64,000 bases of DNA from Tribonema minus (Eukaryota; Sar; Xanthophyceae; Tribonematales; Tribonemataceae), in contig JAFCMP010000246.1 in NCBI GenBank assembly GCA_017506865.1, forward strand, positions 186,001 through 250,000, given 5' to 3'. A program made the position numbers and the translations under genes. Below, piece after piece: positions 33,118 to 44,317 of the stretch. How positions within the stretch are numbered: the first letter of the stretch is position 1; each line of letters opens with the position of its first letter. A model generated the notes under the pieces. It saw nothing but the letters and a program-made list of their open reading frames with translations, made no database searches and was not told the origin of the DNA.

Positions 33118-35585
33118 GGTATCATGAGGTCAACGGACGTACACGTTTTTAAGCAGGCGCGCCTCGCGCACAGCCGTCTTGAGTTGACAACAATGAAACA
33201 GCAAGTTCGCATGCACACACGTGTGTGGAGTCGTCGTATGCGTGCGGCGCCTGATCTGCGGTCATTTGCTAACAGTGACCTGCTCAATGTCTGACGGATG
33301 TGCATCAAACACCTGTCCGTCAACGGTTGTGCCAACAGTCTCGCTTGAAGAACAGAACAGAAGATAGTCCAGCAGTTTCAACCATACAAACGATCGATTC
33401 TGCGTACTTCCACTTCAATTTCAACATCAATTTGAAGTTGTCAACTTCCCCAGAATTGCGTAACCGTTGGAGAAGTTTCATCAAGTTGAAGTTACTTGGC
33501 AATTGGGTGACCCCCAAACAGCCCCCTAGGGATTACGGGCCTCGTGCACAACAGGCATAATACCGGGTTGCCCTCCCAAAATCCGGGTTGCCAACAAAAA
33601 AATTCTGCCCTCGATTTCATCAACAAGTGGGAGGGGAAGTGTCAACTCCAACGCGAGATCGCGCGCACGAGCTTTATCACCAAAGCGTGAGTCATCAGCA
33701 GCCAGCTCCAGCTCGTGAAGCAGAACAACGTGTGCGCGTGCCGAGTGGAGGTGTCCATGCACCTGCAGGCGTTACTGACACTTCAATGGCAATGCCATGG
33801 CTCAACGCTCGTGTTTGGCGCAAGCTGACGTCGCACGCATTTCAACTGCTGTCGAAACAGGGCCTCTCTGGGCCAGCAGAACTGCGCTGTGCAAGCAGCA
33901 GTACACCACACACCACCAGATCCATGCAAGAGTGATCCATTGTGCAAGTGCGACCAGGTGACGCTCCCGCTTGTCACTGCAAGCCCTAGGGAACGTGATG
34001 CTACCACACTATTCAAAAAGTGAAGTGAAGTGATACTAACGCAAGACGACGGAGATCAATACTGGACAGCACGAGACCGGGACGGTCCTGGAGCGCCGGA
34101 CATTGGCAGCGCCGCGCCAGGCCCAGCTTGGCCACCGATGGCGAAGCTGGAGCTGGCACAACGCTGTCGGCGGCCCATACGTCCACATGCTTTGCAAGTG
34201 TGCAGCTCACGCCAACCAGTCATGCCGTCAGCTGCGCTGTGCCTCGTTGCTGAGAATTATCACGGCGCTGAGGCCGCATGCCACGGTGACCGGCGCTTGG
34301 CATGTGCCACAGTGTGGGACTACAGTGTTAAGCCTACGGCCACGCTTCGCGGCCTGAAGACTCAGTGACTTCACTGGCCTTGCCAGGCCTCGAGCAACCG
34401 GCCATCTCTCTGGTCACTTGACAACCTTCTCACATACTATCACCTCAACACGCGCTCCATGTGCTGCAAGTCCCCCTTCGAGTGCAAGTTGATGCCATCC
34501 CGCTGTAGGCTTGAGCTACTCTCCGCTGCATTTGCGCGTGGTATTCTGGCGCGCCCGTACATCCACTGCCATGGCGCGCACTTGCACTGCAGCACCAAGT
34601 CATGTCGATTCACTGTTCGCGTACATGGTGCCAGCGGCGGCTATGCGTGCGAGGCCGCCGCCGCAATGTCCGCTGCTGCCGCAGCCGTGACCACCGGCAT
34701 GCCAGCCGTGATCTGCAGCATTGCGGCGCTCAAGTTGAGGGCGTATCACCTGCCAACTTGCACCCCGCCGTAGCCCAGCTTCTCCGTTTGGGTTCAGAAA
34801 GAAGCGGAGTGATGCTCGATGCAGCTATGCCTCATGTAAAGAGCGGTGATTGGCAGAGCAGAAGTGCACGATGCCGCAGCCAAGTTGCTCTCGTCACAAA
34901 TCTGGCCCAGCGAATCATCTCACAGGTGGCGTATTTGTTTCTTTGTTTCAAACCGCCAACCGCCGCCAGCCGCTGTATAATTCGAAGGTGTTCGCTTGTG
35001 AGTGCCCCCGTGGACTTCAGCTGTGGCTTCACAACCCGGCCCACCACATCAGCACAGGCCCATACGCTTGCCAGGCGCAAGCGCCGGCAAATTGAAGCGT
35101 TCCGCCCCCAACTGTCCACCTGCGTTCGCAAAGCACCGTTTGGGTAACGCGGATGGCGCCGCAACCGCCACCTTGTACACCCCCTGACCTGATTCGTCGC
35201 GCTGTTCAGTGGCATTAAGAAGTGCACGCCGCCCACAAAACCAGGTCCTGAACTCTCGTGCGCTAACTGGTGTAGTTCGCAGCGCTGATTATGTTCTTTC
35301 TTCGTGCCGCACCGATGGTCTGCAACAATTGCTGCCCCGCGCTCGGTGCACTAACGCTGAGTCGCTCAGCAAACCAGTAGCAACGCACGCTCCCTCCGCA
35401 GCACACCGCCGCACATGACCAGGCCCACCTGCTTGCCAATACGTGAAGGTGAGTGAAACACGAACAGACTTGCTGGAGGTAGGAACTTGAGTACATGCGA
35501 AACTTAAACTTGTAACCGAAATGAAACGGTCCGTTTCCCAAATGCAGACTTCCAACTGAATTGTTGCGTGCAACGAGGTCGAAAG
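33118..35585. other. Spacer carrying duplicated segment B
   Basis: Between two plus-strand genes. At 33400-33500 there is a cluster of TTGAAGT/ACTTCAA words in both orientations. The right half is the second copy of the segmental duplication. No exon could be supported. Confidence 0.45.
34115..35440. repeat. Diverged segmental duplication, copy B
   Basis: Direct copy of 29540-30735. The end block (about 35270-35430: CGCTCGGTGCACTAACGCTG ... CACACCGCCGCACATGACCA) is the best conserved and finishes at a CCCACCTG junction in both copies. Copy B lacks the hairpin of copy A. Confidence 0.85.
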
Positions 35586-38500
35586 ATGGGGGTCAAGAGG
35601 GCCAGGGCTCTCATCGGTGGAGCTCCAGTGCTGCTGGAGCCTTGCAGCAATGCAGCGCGCAGGCCCGATGTGAGCTTGAAGGAGCACGTCGCGGCGCTGC
35701 AAGAGACTCTGGCACAGGTTCGACGCGAGCTGGACTCGAAGGTAAGAATATGCCGACAGTGAGACTGGGTGATTCAGCAGTCAGCGCCTGCAATTTGAAT
35801 CGACTGCATTTTGTCTTAGCGCAGGCTGTCCACATGATACCACTTTCGAGAGTTGGCGTCTCCTTTTGACTTCGCCATCCAACAGCCAGCAGGCAATTTG
35901 TATTGAATTTGGCCAGCTGCCGCCAGCTGATGTCATGCAGCATTTTTGTTGGGCAACACATGACGAGGCATGCATGCTTTATAAGCTCCATACCTTCACT
36001 TACCTTCACAGTCGCACCGCAAATCCATATCCGCCTCGCTGGTCAAGAGCAGCAGCATCGCATTGCCTGCACACGAGACTCAGGCAACATAGCATTTGTT
36101 GCTTGAAACCTCATCGACCGGTCGTACAACACGAGACGCCGCAGGCCAGTGAGGCCAGCCCGCACACCCTTCCCCTGCATCATGATACATTGCGACCGCA
36201 TCCCACAACCCTCACGAGCCACTTGAATACGCTCGTGGCGCCGCAGACCAGCGAAGTCAGGCTGCTGCGCGCCGCAGTGCGCCAGCTGGAGGGCACCGTG
36301 ACCGCCAAAGAGCACCAGCTGCGCGACGCGCTGGCGTTCCTCGGCGGCAGCGCTCCGCCGCCCGCAGGGCTCGAGTGGGCGGCGCCTGGCGTCGCGCCGT
36401 CGCAGCTGCAGCAGGCGGCGGCGCGGCTGCACCAGCAGCTGCGCGCCAAGCAGGACGAGATGGACGCGCTGCGGCGGCACGAGCGCGTCACCAGCAGGTG
36501 AAGTTCGGCTTGAGTTCAAGTAGCTGTGTGCTGCGGCAGGGTATGAGCGCTGGATGTCGGCGCTGTGCGTAGAGCGCTGACGCTGATTTTCTGCGGTGGC
36601 AGCGCCTATCAGCGTCTGCGGAGCGTGTTTGTGGCGATGCTCCACCTGTGTTGTAATGAGTGAAAAATGCCATGCCATCAGAAGCGGGCACACTGCGACA
36701 GCAAACAACCACAGATGAGAGTGGGCACTGCAACAGCCTGCACGGCACAGCTGAATGATGTACTTCTATGGTATTAGCAGCAACCACCCCTGTTTGTGCA
36801 GCTCAAGCAGGAGCTGAATGGCTGCACTGGGGCGCTGCAATTTGTTGCCAGCAGAAGCGGGCGCAGCGCAGCGCTGAGCCTTCAGCAGCAGCGAGCGCTG
36901 GGCGAGAGACTGAGCACTGCCTCGTTCTCTCATGCCCGCTCAGCCTCTTCAATTTACACTTCTCTTTGCACTCCTGGTGTCTGTCCCCTTGCTCCCCTGA
37001 CGCTGCTGCGACGCGACGCCCGACCGACGCCGCGTTCGACCGCAGGCAGGAGCTGGAGATGCTGGCGGAGGAGTATTTTGCGGAGGCGCGCAGGCTCGCG
37101 TCGCAGCTCGAAATCGCGGGCTATTTGACGGGTGCAGCGCGCGCACACGCCTGCGCCGCGCAGACCGCGCCGTGGCTGCCCACTACCCCGACCACGCAGA
37201 CGAGGCGCGGCGGCAGCAGAGGCGCAGGTGGCAGCAGCGGCGGCGGCGGCGGCGGCGGCGGCGCGTTCTGCGACGGCAGGCTCAGGCCGCACAGCAGCAG
37301 CACAACCATGGAGCCAGGCGCATGCTCGACGCTGCCGGCGCAGCGGCAGGGCTCAGCTTCCTTAGCTGAGCACCACCACCACCACCATCTAGACACGCAC
37401 GCTGCGACGGCGGCGGCGGCGGCGGTGACAGCGACGCCGGTGCCGACGCCGCCGCCGGCGCCGCGGCCGCGGCCGTCCAGCGCACCGCCGCCACAGGCGC
37501 AGCAGCCGCACCGGCTGCCGCCGCCGCCGCAGCAGCAGCGGCATGCGCAGGGCGCGCCGTCGCGCAGGTCGCTGGGCGGCGCGGCCGGCGGCGGCAGCAG
37601 CGGCGGCGGCGGTGCCGGCGCGGCGCGCACCGTGCGGCTGGCGGCGCGCGCGCGGCAGCGCTCGGCGGAGGCGGCGGAGCGCGAGCAGCGGGAGCAGGCG
37701 CTGAGGCTTAGGTATGTAGGTACAGCGTTTGTTGCGACCAGTGGTTAGGGTTAGGGTTAGGGTTGGGGTGAGGGCGGCGGCAGTCTGCGTCCGGTGCTTT
37801 TGTCGGCGGCTGCGGCGGAGGGGCGCGTCGTGCCGCCACACGCCGCATGCGGCGGCGGAGCGGAGGCGCGTGTGTGGTGCGAAGCAGAAGGCGGAGGGCG
37901 AGACGCGTAAGCCGGCGCTGAGTGTGTGTTGACCTCTGTGGTTGCCGGGGGGGTGAGGTTGCCCAGGGCGTCTGGCAGCCGTGCTGCGGCAGCGCCTGAT
38001 CTTTGGTGTGAGCAAGCAACCTCCTGATGGCAGTTGCGCGGTGGCGGTTCTGCAGCGGTAGCGTTGGTCCGCAGGCGGCCGGCCCCTGAGCGCTTGGTTG
38101 CTCAAGCACGCAATGCCACCTCAGCGCGTCACTGCCGTGCGCAGCCTCAGGGTTAGGGTTAGGGTTAGGCTTACGCGGCGCCTCGAGCGCGGCGCTGCAT
38201 GTACTTGGGCAACACTGTGTCATGCACGACCCACGCTTCCCTGTGTGCTGCAACATGACGTGTTGCTCGCTGCTGCCGCTTGTCGCCGCACAGGGACGCA
38301 GCGGCGAGAGCCGAAGCGGCGCGGCAGCGGCGGGCGGCGCAGATGGAGAGAGACCGGTGAGTCGCGCTACGCAGTTCCTGACTATGGGACTGCACTACAC
38401 AGATGATGCTGAGCACTGTCTCTGTGGCTGTGGAGTGCTGTGCTCAAGTTGAGCGCGCTGCCTGCCAGATGTAAACTGGGCACTGTATCCCATGTCTCCA

Positions 38501-39841
38501 GCAATGAACGCTCATCTCTAGTTCCTGCCGGCGGAGACTTGACTGTTGCTCGTCATGTTCCTGTTGACCAAAGAGACGGGCGGTGGTGAGAGGTGTCATC
38601 TTGCGTGCGCCTGCGCTGGCGCTTTCCTTGTGCAAGCAACAGCAGCACCAGCGCATGACCCCATGCAGCAGTGCGGAGGATCTTCGGTCACGCCGCTTGA
38701 CCCGCTGACTCACGACGACGAGTTTGCCATGATGTCATTGTTGTCAGGGAGGCGGTGGCGCAGCACCGCAGGCAGAGGCTGCAGCAGCTGCAGGCGCAGT
38801 TCAACCGCTCCGGCGGCCGCGCGGGGGGGCAACAAGAGGGGACCAGCAGGACCAGGCAGCAGGTATGTATAGGTACACCTAACCCTTGCCGTACCTATGA
38901 GCATTATGGGAGGTGGAAGAGAAAGGACAGCTGAAGTCCATTGCATCATTTGCATTGCCTGAGGCGCCGATGACATTGCCCTTTGTACGTCAAGTGTACC
39001 TACCGTATCCTACATGGGCGCGTTTTGAAAGCGTGCACTTGGGGAGGGGACCAGCAGGACCAGGCAGCAGGTATGTATAGGTAGCGGACCCTGAGCACTG
39101 TGCGTTGAGAAAGGCAAAGAAGCCGACAGATCATTGCATTTGACACTTCCTTGCATTTCTGGCAGGACCAGGCAGCAGGTGTGTATGCTTGGGTAGCAGC
39201 CCCTAACCCTAACACTAACCATGGTTAATGAGGGATGTGGAAGGGGATAAGAAAGCTGAAGCCATTGCATGCTTTGCATTGCCTGAGGGGCTAATGACGC
39301 CGCCCTTTCGTACGTCAACTGTGGCTACCGCATCATAGGTACATGCGAGCGTTTCGGAAACATGCACTTGTGTGATTGAAACTGTGAGATGTCAGCAGCA
39401 CCTGCTGCTAGTGAGTGAAGACCTTGTTGGGACGGGCAGCAGTACCTTTCTGGCGGCTGTTGCTGATATCACCAGTGCCACACTCACGTATGCACTGCTG
39501 CACACTGTGCTGAGCTACATTGGCACAGCAGCACGACTGCAGCGCGAGTACCTCGGTGAGTCACCCACCGCCGCGCAGCAGCGCACCAGTAAAAGACCCT
39601 TCCAAACTGTCTACTTAGTGCATCTGACGCGCTACCCCCACTGCACTGCGACCGTGGCGGCGCAGCTTCTCATTCTGCCGAGCACTGACACACACAGCAC
39701 CGGCGCCGCGTCTTGCAGGTCGAGAGAGCGCTGCGCGATGCGCTCAGCCTCGGCGACGGCGACGACGGCGGCAGCGGCGGCAGCGGCGGCGCGTCCTCCG
39801 TCCCTGACGCCGACGTCATGGCGTTGCTCGCCGCACGCCGC

Positions 39842-39879
<38 letters not shown>

Positions 39880-41044
39880 GCAGCACGCGCCGCAGTCAAC
39901 ATTAGTGCAGAGTGAAGGTGCTGCTGCGCAAACGCATGCGCCCCGCTCCAGTGCTGCTGCCGCCGATGCAGCGGATGCTCGGTCCACGGTTCCGTACGCC
40001 GCTGCGCTGCCCGCCGCAGGCGGCGCTGCTGCTGCTGCTGCGGCGGCAGCGGCAGCAGCAGCAGCGGCAGCGACGGCCGCAGTCACCGTCAGCGACGACG
40101 GCGATTTTGAGTATGAAGATGATCTCCTCATGGAGACGCTAATGGACGACTCTCCAGCCACGACTGCAAGGCGCACTTCCCAGAATGAGCATTCTGTTAC
40201 CCGGGCAGGCCCCTCGCGCGGGGGCTCGCAGCATTCCGACGTGCGCAGCAGTGGAGGCGGGGCCGCGGACAGTGAACCACCAGCGCCCGCCGCATTGCAG
40301 CGCACCGATTCCAGCTCATCCCAACACAGCGGCAGCGGCGGCGCGCACGCAGCGGCGCCACCGCCGCAAGCAGCCGCGGCAGCGCCGCCCAGCAGCAGCA
40401 GCGCTCAGCACGCGCGCCCCCCGCAGCATGCCGCCACTGCAGAGCCCCCCATCAGTCCCCTGCCCATGCGCCACCATGCAGACAGCTACGACATCGTCGA
40501 CGATGACGATGCAAGCACGCTGTCGCCGTTCCCCGGCGGCGCCTTTGACTCGCCGCCGCCGCTGCTGCGGCAGCGCTCCGCGGCGGCGGCGGCGTTCGCG
40601 TTCGCCGTCGGCGCGCGCGTCTCCGCCGACTACGGCGGCCTCGGCGAGTTCTACGCGGCGACGGTGGCGGCGCGGCACCGCGGCGGCGGCGGCGGCGGCG
40701 GCGGCGCCAGCTACGACCTGCGCTACGATGACGGCGACGAGGAGCGCGACGTCCCCGAGGCGCGCATGTACGTATTGGAGGGCCACCCGCATGGCACCCC
40801 GGACAAGCACCCGTCACCCTACGGCGAGGGGGGGGGGGAGAGCCCCCTGTACCCCGTGCCCGAACAGTACCACGGGGGGGGATCGCCCGGGGGGGGGCTG
40901 TATGGGGGGCCCTCTGTGATGTACCCGCCCGGGGCAGGGGACGCGGAGGACGACGCGAGCGCGCTCTCGTACTCAGACTCTATGGTGTTTGCTTCGGCGG
41001 CGGCGGCGGGCGGCGGCAGCGGCGCTCAGGGCGGCGCAGCGGCA

Positions 41045-41079
<35 letters not shown>

Positions 41080-42940
41080 AGCGGAACGTGGCGGCGCGCA
41101 GTCCGCCGCCGCAGTTGTGCCGCGGCTGCGCCTCGAAGGACGAGATGACGCGTATGACGATGCAGCAGCTGAGGCGGGTGGGCACGGCGCTGTTGAGCAC
41201 CTGCCGCAGCTGCTGCAGCCGCAGAGCACTGTGGTGGACAGCTCGCCGGCAGCAGCCGCTGAGGCGACTGTGTATGGGGGCCCCGAGGGCGTCCTGGACA
41301 CCCTCGGTCACCACGCGCAGCTGGTGGGGGGGGGTAGCGCAGCAGGCGTGAGCGCGCACGGCGTCGCTGGCGCGGCACAGCTGGAGGATGTGGCAATGGT
41401 CAGCAATGATGGCGCTGCCGCTGCTGCTGGGGCTGCGGCTGCGGCTGCTGCTGAAGCTGGCAGCAGCCAGGCCGCTTCAGGAACAGCATTGGCGTGTACG
41501 TCGAGACGCGGCAGCGACGCCTCTGCAGCCTCGGCAGGCGCAGCGCAATCACGCAAGCTCAGCAGCAGCGCCGTCGCCACCAGCACCACCAGCAGCAGCA
41601 GCAGCAGCAGTAGCAGCAGCAGCCTTGCAGGCAGCAGGCGAGGTTCTGCCGGGAAAGGCACTGCCATCCCCGCCGTCGCCGAGGCAGTGCACAGCGCCGC
41701 ACACAGTGTCATGGCAGCAGCCTCGGTCCTGTCGTACTCGGCGGCAGACATCAGCGCGCCTGTGGTCGATAGCGCCGAAGCGCCGCTGCTGCCGTGGCAG
41801 CAGCAGCAGGCTGCGGAAGAAGCAGTAGCCACTGAGCCTCCGCACCAAGGCGTCCACCCTTTTGCTGCCGTATCAGCGGACAACGGCGCAGCAGTGGAAC
41901 TCACCGCTCCTCACGACGGCGCAGCACGCGATGAGGATCATGCGCTGCCGCACGGGTACTCCTGGCTCGACAACGACGACGATGATGACGAGGCTGTCTC
42001 AGGTGCCGGCGCTGGCGCTCATGCCAGTATCAATAGCGCACGTATTGACGGTGGCGGCGGCACTGGTGGTGAGTGTGGCGGCGGCGGCAGCAGCGCCCAC
42101 AGCAGCGCTCACAAGAACGACGCTGGGGGCTTTCAGGGCAGCGGTGGCAGCAGCGCTCATGTCGATGGCAACAGCGACGGCGACGGTGGCGGCGGCACTG
42201 GCGGCAGCACTCACGGCAGTGACAGCAGCACGCAGAGTCACGGCGACAGAGCGGCGAGCTCCAACAGCAGCGCTCCTGCACACCCTGACCTCGGTGATGC
42301 CAGTGCAGCGCGCAGCGACAGCGCCGCCGCGCGCGGCGCCCCACATTCGGAGGGCCACCGCGTGCAGGAGGCACCGCAGGCCGCAGCTGCCGCCGACGCA
42401 CTCGACGCGCTTGCAGGCGGTGATGATCGCCATGAGGCAGCGACTACAGGTGTACGGGAGGCGGCGGCGGGCGTGCACGTTCCCACGGCCGTGCAGGACG
42501 CCAGCAGTGCAGGTCCCTGGGGGCACGACGGGCCTTCGGAAGAAGAGGCCGGCGGGCCGGCGCCCGATGACCTGAGCGCTGCTGACAGCGAAGCCGACCC
42601 GGCGTCAGCAGCGCTCGGCGGACGCCCCAGCGTCGAGCTCGAGGTGCCGCCGCCGCTCGAGTCGCCTGCGCGCTCTGCCGGCGGCAGCTCCGCGTCGTCG
42701 CGCTCTGCGGGCGGCGGCAGCGGCGGCGCCGATGATGACGCCGAGGGCACAGCGACAGCGCGCTGCCGCGGCAGCAGCGGCGGCAGCGGCGCTGCGGAGG
42801 GCGCCGGCGGCGGCGTCGGTGACGACGCCGCGGGTGATGCTGCTGCGGGGGACGACCTGTTTGATTTAGGGGGGTATCTCAGCAGCAGCGAGAGCGACGC
42901 GGGGCGGTCTGATGACGGGGGTTCGGGGGCCACGCTGTGA
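35586..42940 (+). CDS. Coiled-coil protein with a Tudor-like domain and long low-complexity tail
   Basis: Six exons keep phase: 35586-35741, 36247-36497, 37046-37711, 38294-38356, 38748-38862, 39719-42940 (TGA), about 1490 aa. Coiled-coil runs appear in exon 1 (LKEHVAALQETLAQVRREL), exon 2 (VRLLRAAVRQLEGTVTAKEH; QQLRAKQDEMDALRRHE), exon 3 (QELEMLAEEYFAEARRLASQ) and exons 4-5 (AARQRRAAQMERDREAVAQH). In the last exon, at about 40590-40785, ARVSADYGGLGEFYAATVAA then SYDLRYDDGDEERDVPEARM matches the five-strand Tudor/Agenet-like pattern found in proteins that bind methylated residues. The rest is Ala/Ser/Gly-rich, with a polyQ run near 39841-39884, acidic patches and a His run in exon 3. I cannot name the family. 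A scaffold or chromatin- or flagellum-associated protein is possible. Exon 5's donor end is echoed twice. Confidence 0.72.
37741..37766 (+). repeat. Interstitial TTAGGG tract in an intron
   Basis: Three full GGTTAGGGTTAGGG-type units, then a GGTTGGGG variant, 30 bp inside intron 3 of the coiled-coil/Tudor gene. A second tract of similar length is at 38150-38169 in the same intron. Confidence 0.95.
39041..39185 (+). repeat. Two echoes of exon 5 donor end of the coiled-coil/Tudor gene
   Basis: The block GGACCAGCAGGACCAGGCAG plus CAG|GTATGTATAGG, which ends exon 5 at 38862, recurs at about 39046-39082 and, shortened, at 39163-39190. Each copy keeps a GT donor (GTATGT, GTGTGT). Between the copies, the following intron sequence (CATTGCA...CCTGAGG...GACG) is also repeated, so the unit covers exon end plus intron start. 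Confidence 0.85.
39841..39884 (+). repeat. CAG trinucleotide run coding polyglutamine
   Basis: About fourteen CAG/CAA codons in frame in the last exon of the coiled-coil/Tudor gene. An Ala-coding GCN run follows at about 40022-40080. Confidence 0.95.
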
Positions 42941-44317
42941 ACGCAGCAGCAAGCAGCGCACGAGGCTGCGTTCAAGCGGCGTAACTACATCGGCCATTGC
43001 ACTGGCTCTACATCGGCGGGCTGCTGCAAGGCACCGCGTGCAGCCGCATGATTGCGAGTTGCAGCAGCACTCAGCTAACTGCCCCAAAGCAACTCAGGGG
43101 GGCGCATTGCGAGACGCAGCGCTTTGTGAGTGGCGGTCTTAAGAGCGGGGAATGAGCTCTCGAAGCAGCCGGGGCAGTGCTCAGCATCGCATACTGCTAC
43201 CGACGATCGCTCAGCCTAACAGTAGTTGTCAAGTGCCTCATCAAGCAGAAAGGTCGCCAAGAGTGAGATGAGCACCCGCAGGTCTCGTGTTTGATCACGC
43301 CTGACATTTGTGTACAGCACTCCACAGCGCTTGCCGCCACAGCACAGCAGTGCTCAACAGCCCAGCCCCCAAGTGCGCGCCGACAAATGCGAGAAGCACA
43401 AGTAAGATGCGGGTAACAGGCAAAGTCGTCTGAATACGGCGGCGAGGGATACAAGGCTGGCGATAGTGTACAAATGGCAGCCACAAGTTACAGTGACAGC
43501 AGGGCAGTGCGTCACATGCTGTTCAGACCACCAAATCACCCAAATCCCATGGCGGCCGCAGCACAATCAACAAGTCTTTTCCACAACACATTAATAAGAT
43601 TCCTTGGCGCAGCCGCTCTGTACACGTGACGGGAAGCCATGTGCGCCGCTGAGTTTGAGTGGCGCTGCTGCAATGCCTGCAACATGACCTACGAGCTTGC
43701 ATGCACGCCACGACGGGTCACAACGCGCAAGCAGAGCTGCATTGCACAGACGCATTGTGCACATGTTTGTATTTCACTCATGTTAATGGGGTCGCTCATG
43801 TCATCACCATTTGTGTCGGGCAAACAGTCTGTCCTGACAGGGCACTGTCATCGAACATAAAGCAGTGCAGCAGACACATCACCGGACCGCTGCACCGTGA
43901 GCCTCTTGTTCCGATGTTGGCTTGGTGACCTGCATGCGCAGCTCAAGCGCGCTGAGCACTGACACAGTCGGTGCAGCCCACCCACGCCACGCCTTGACGG
44001 CGGATTGTGCTGCAGCAGGTGCAGGCAGGGCACTGACACCCGCTGCTGCTCACGCCGCTGTGGGCCCAAGTACGCAGCGCTGCTGCGGCACCTGTGATGG
44101 GACCCCGCGCGCTTCATCGTGCGTGTTACAATGTATTTGCACGGAACGCGCGCACTGCCGCAGATGGTACACGCCCACAAGCGCCCTGAGCACACGCATA
44201 TTTGTTTGTTGCACAGGGGACCCATTGCCGACATCAGTAGCCATGGACTCGGCACTACTGCCGCGCTTCGCTGGATTAGCGCTGTGTGTTGTGAGCTACT
44301 GTTGCTGAGCGCTGCCG
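42941..44317. other. Convergent spacer between the coiled-coil/Tudor gene and TTLL
   Basis: Both genes end here. No exon, RNA gene or repeat array was recognised. GCTCAGCA-type words occur several times (for example near 43176 and 43354). Confidence 0.4.

Noticed and set aside
39632-42526. Long open frames on the strand opposite the coiled-coil/Tudor exon (for example Ala/Ser-rich frames)
   Set aside because: They arise from GC-rich trinucleotide repeats read in other frames; no conserved motif and no splice-site support.
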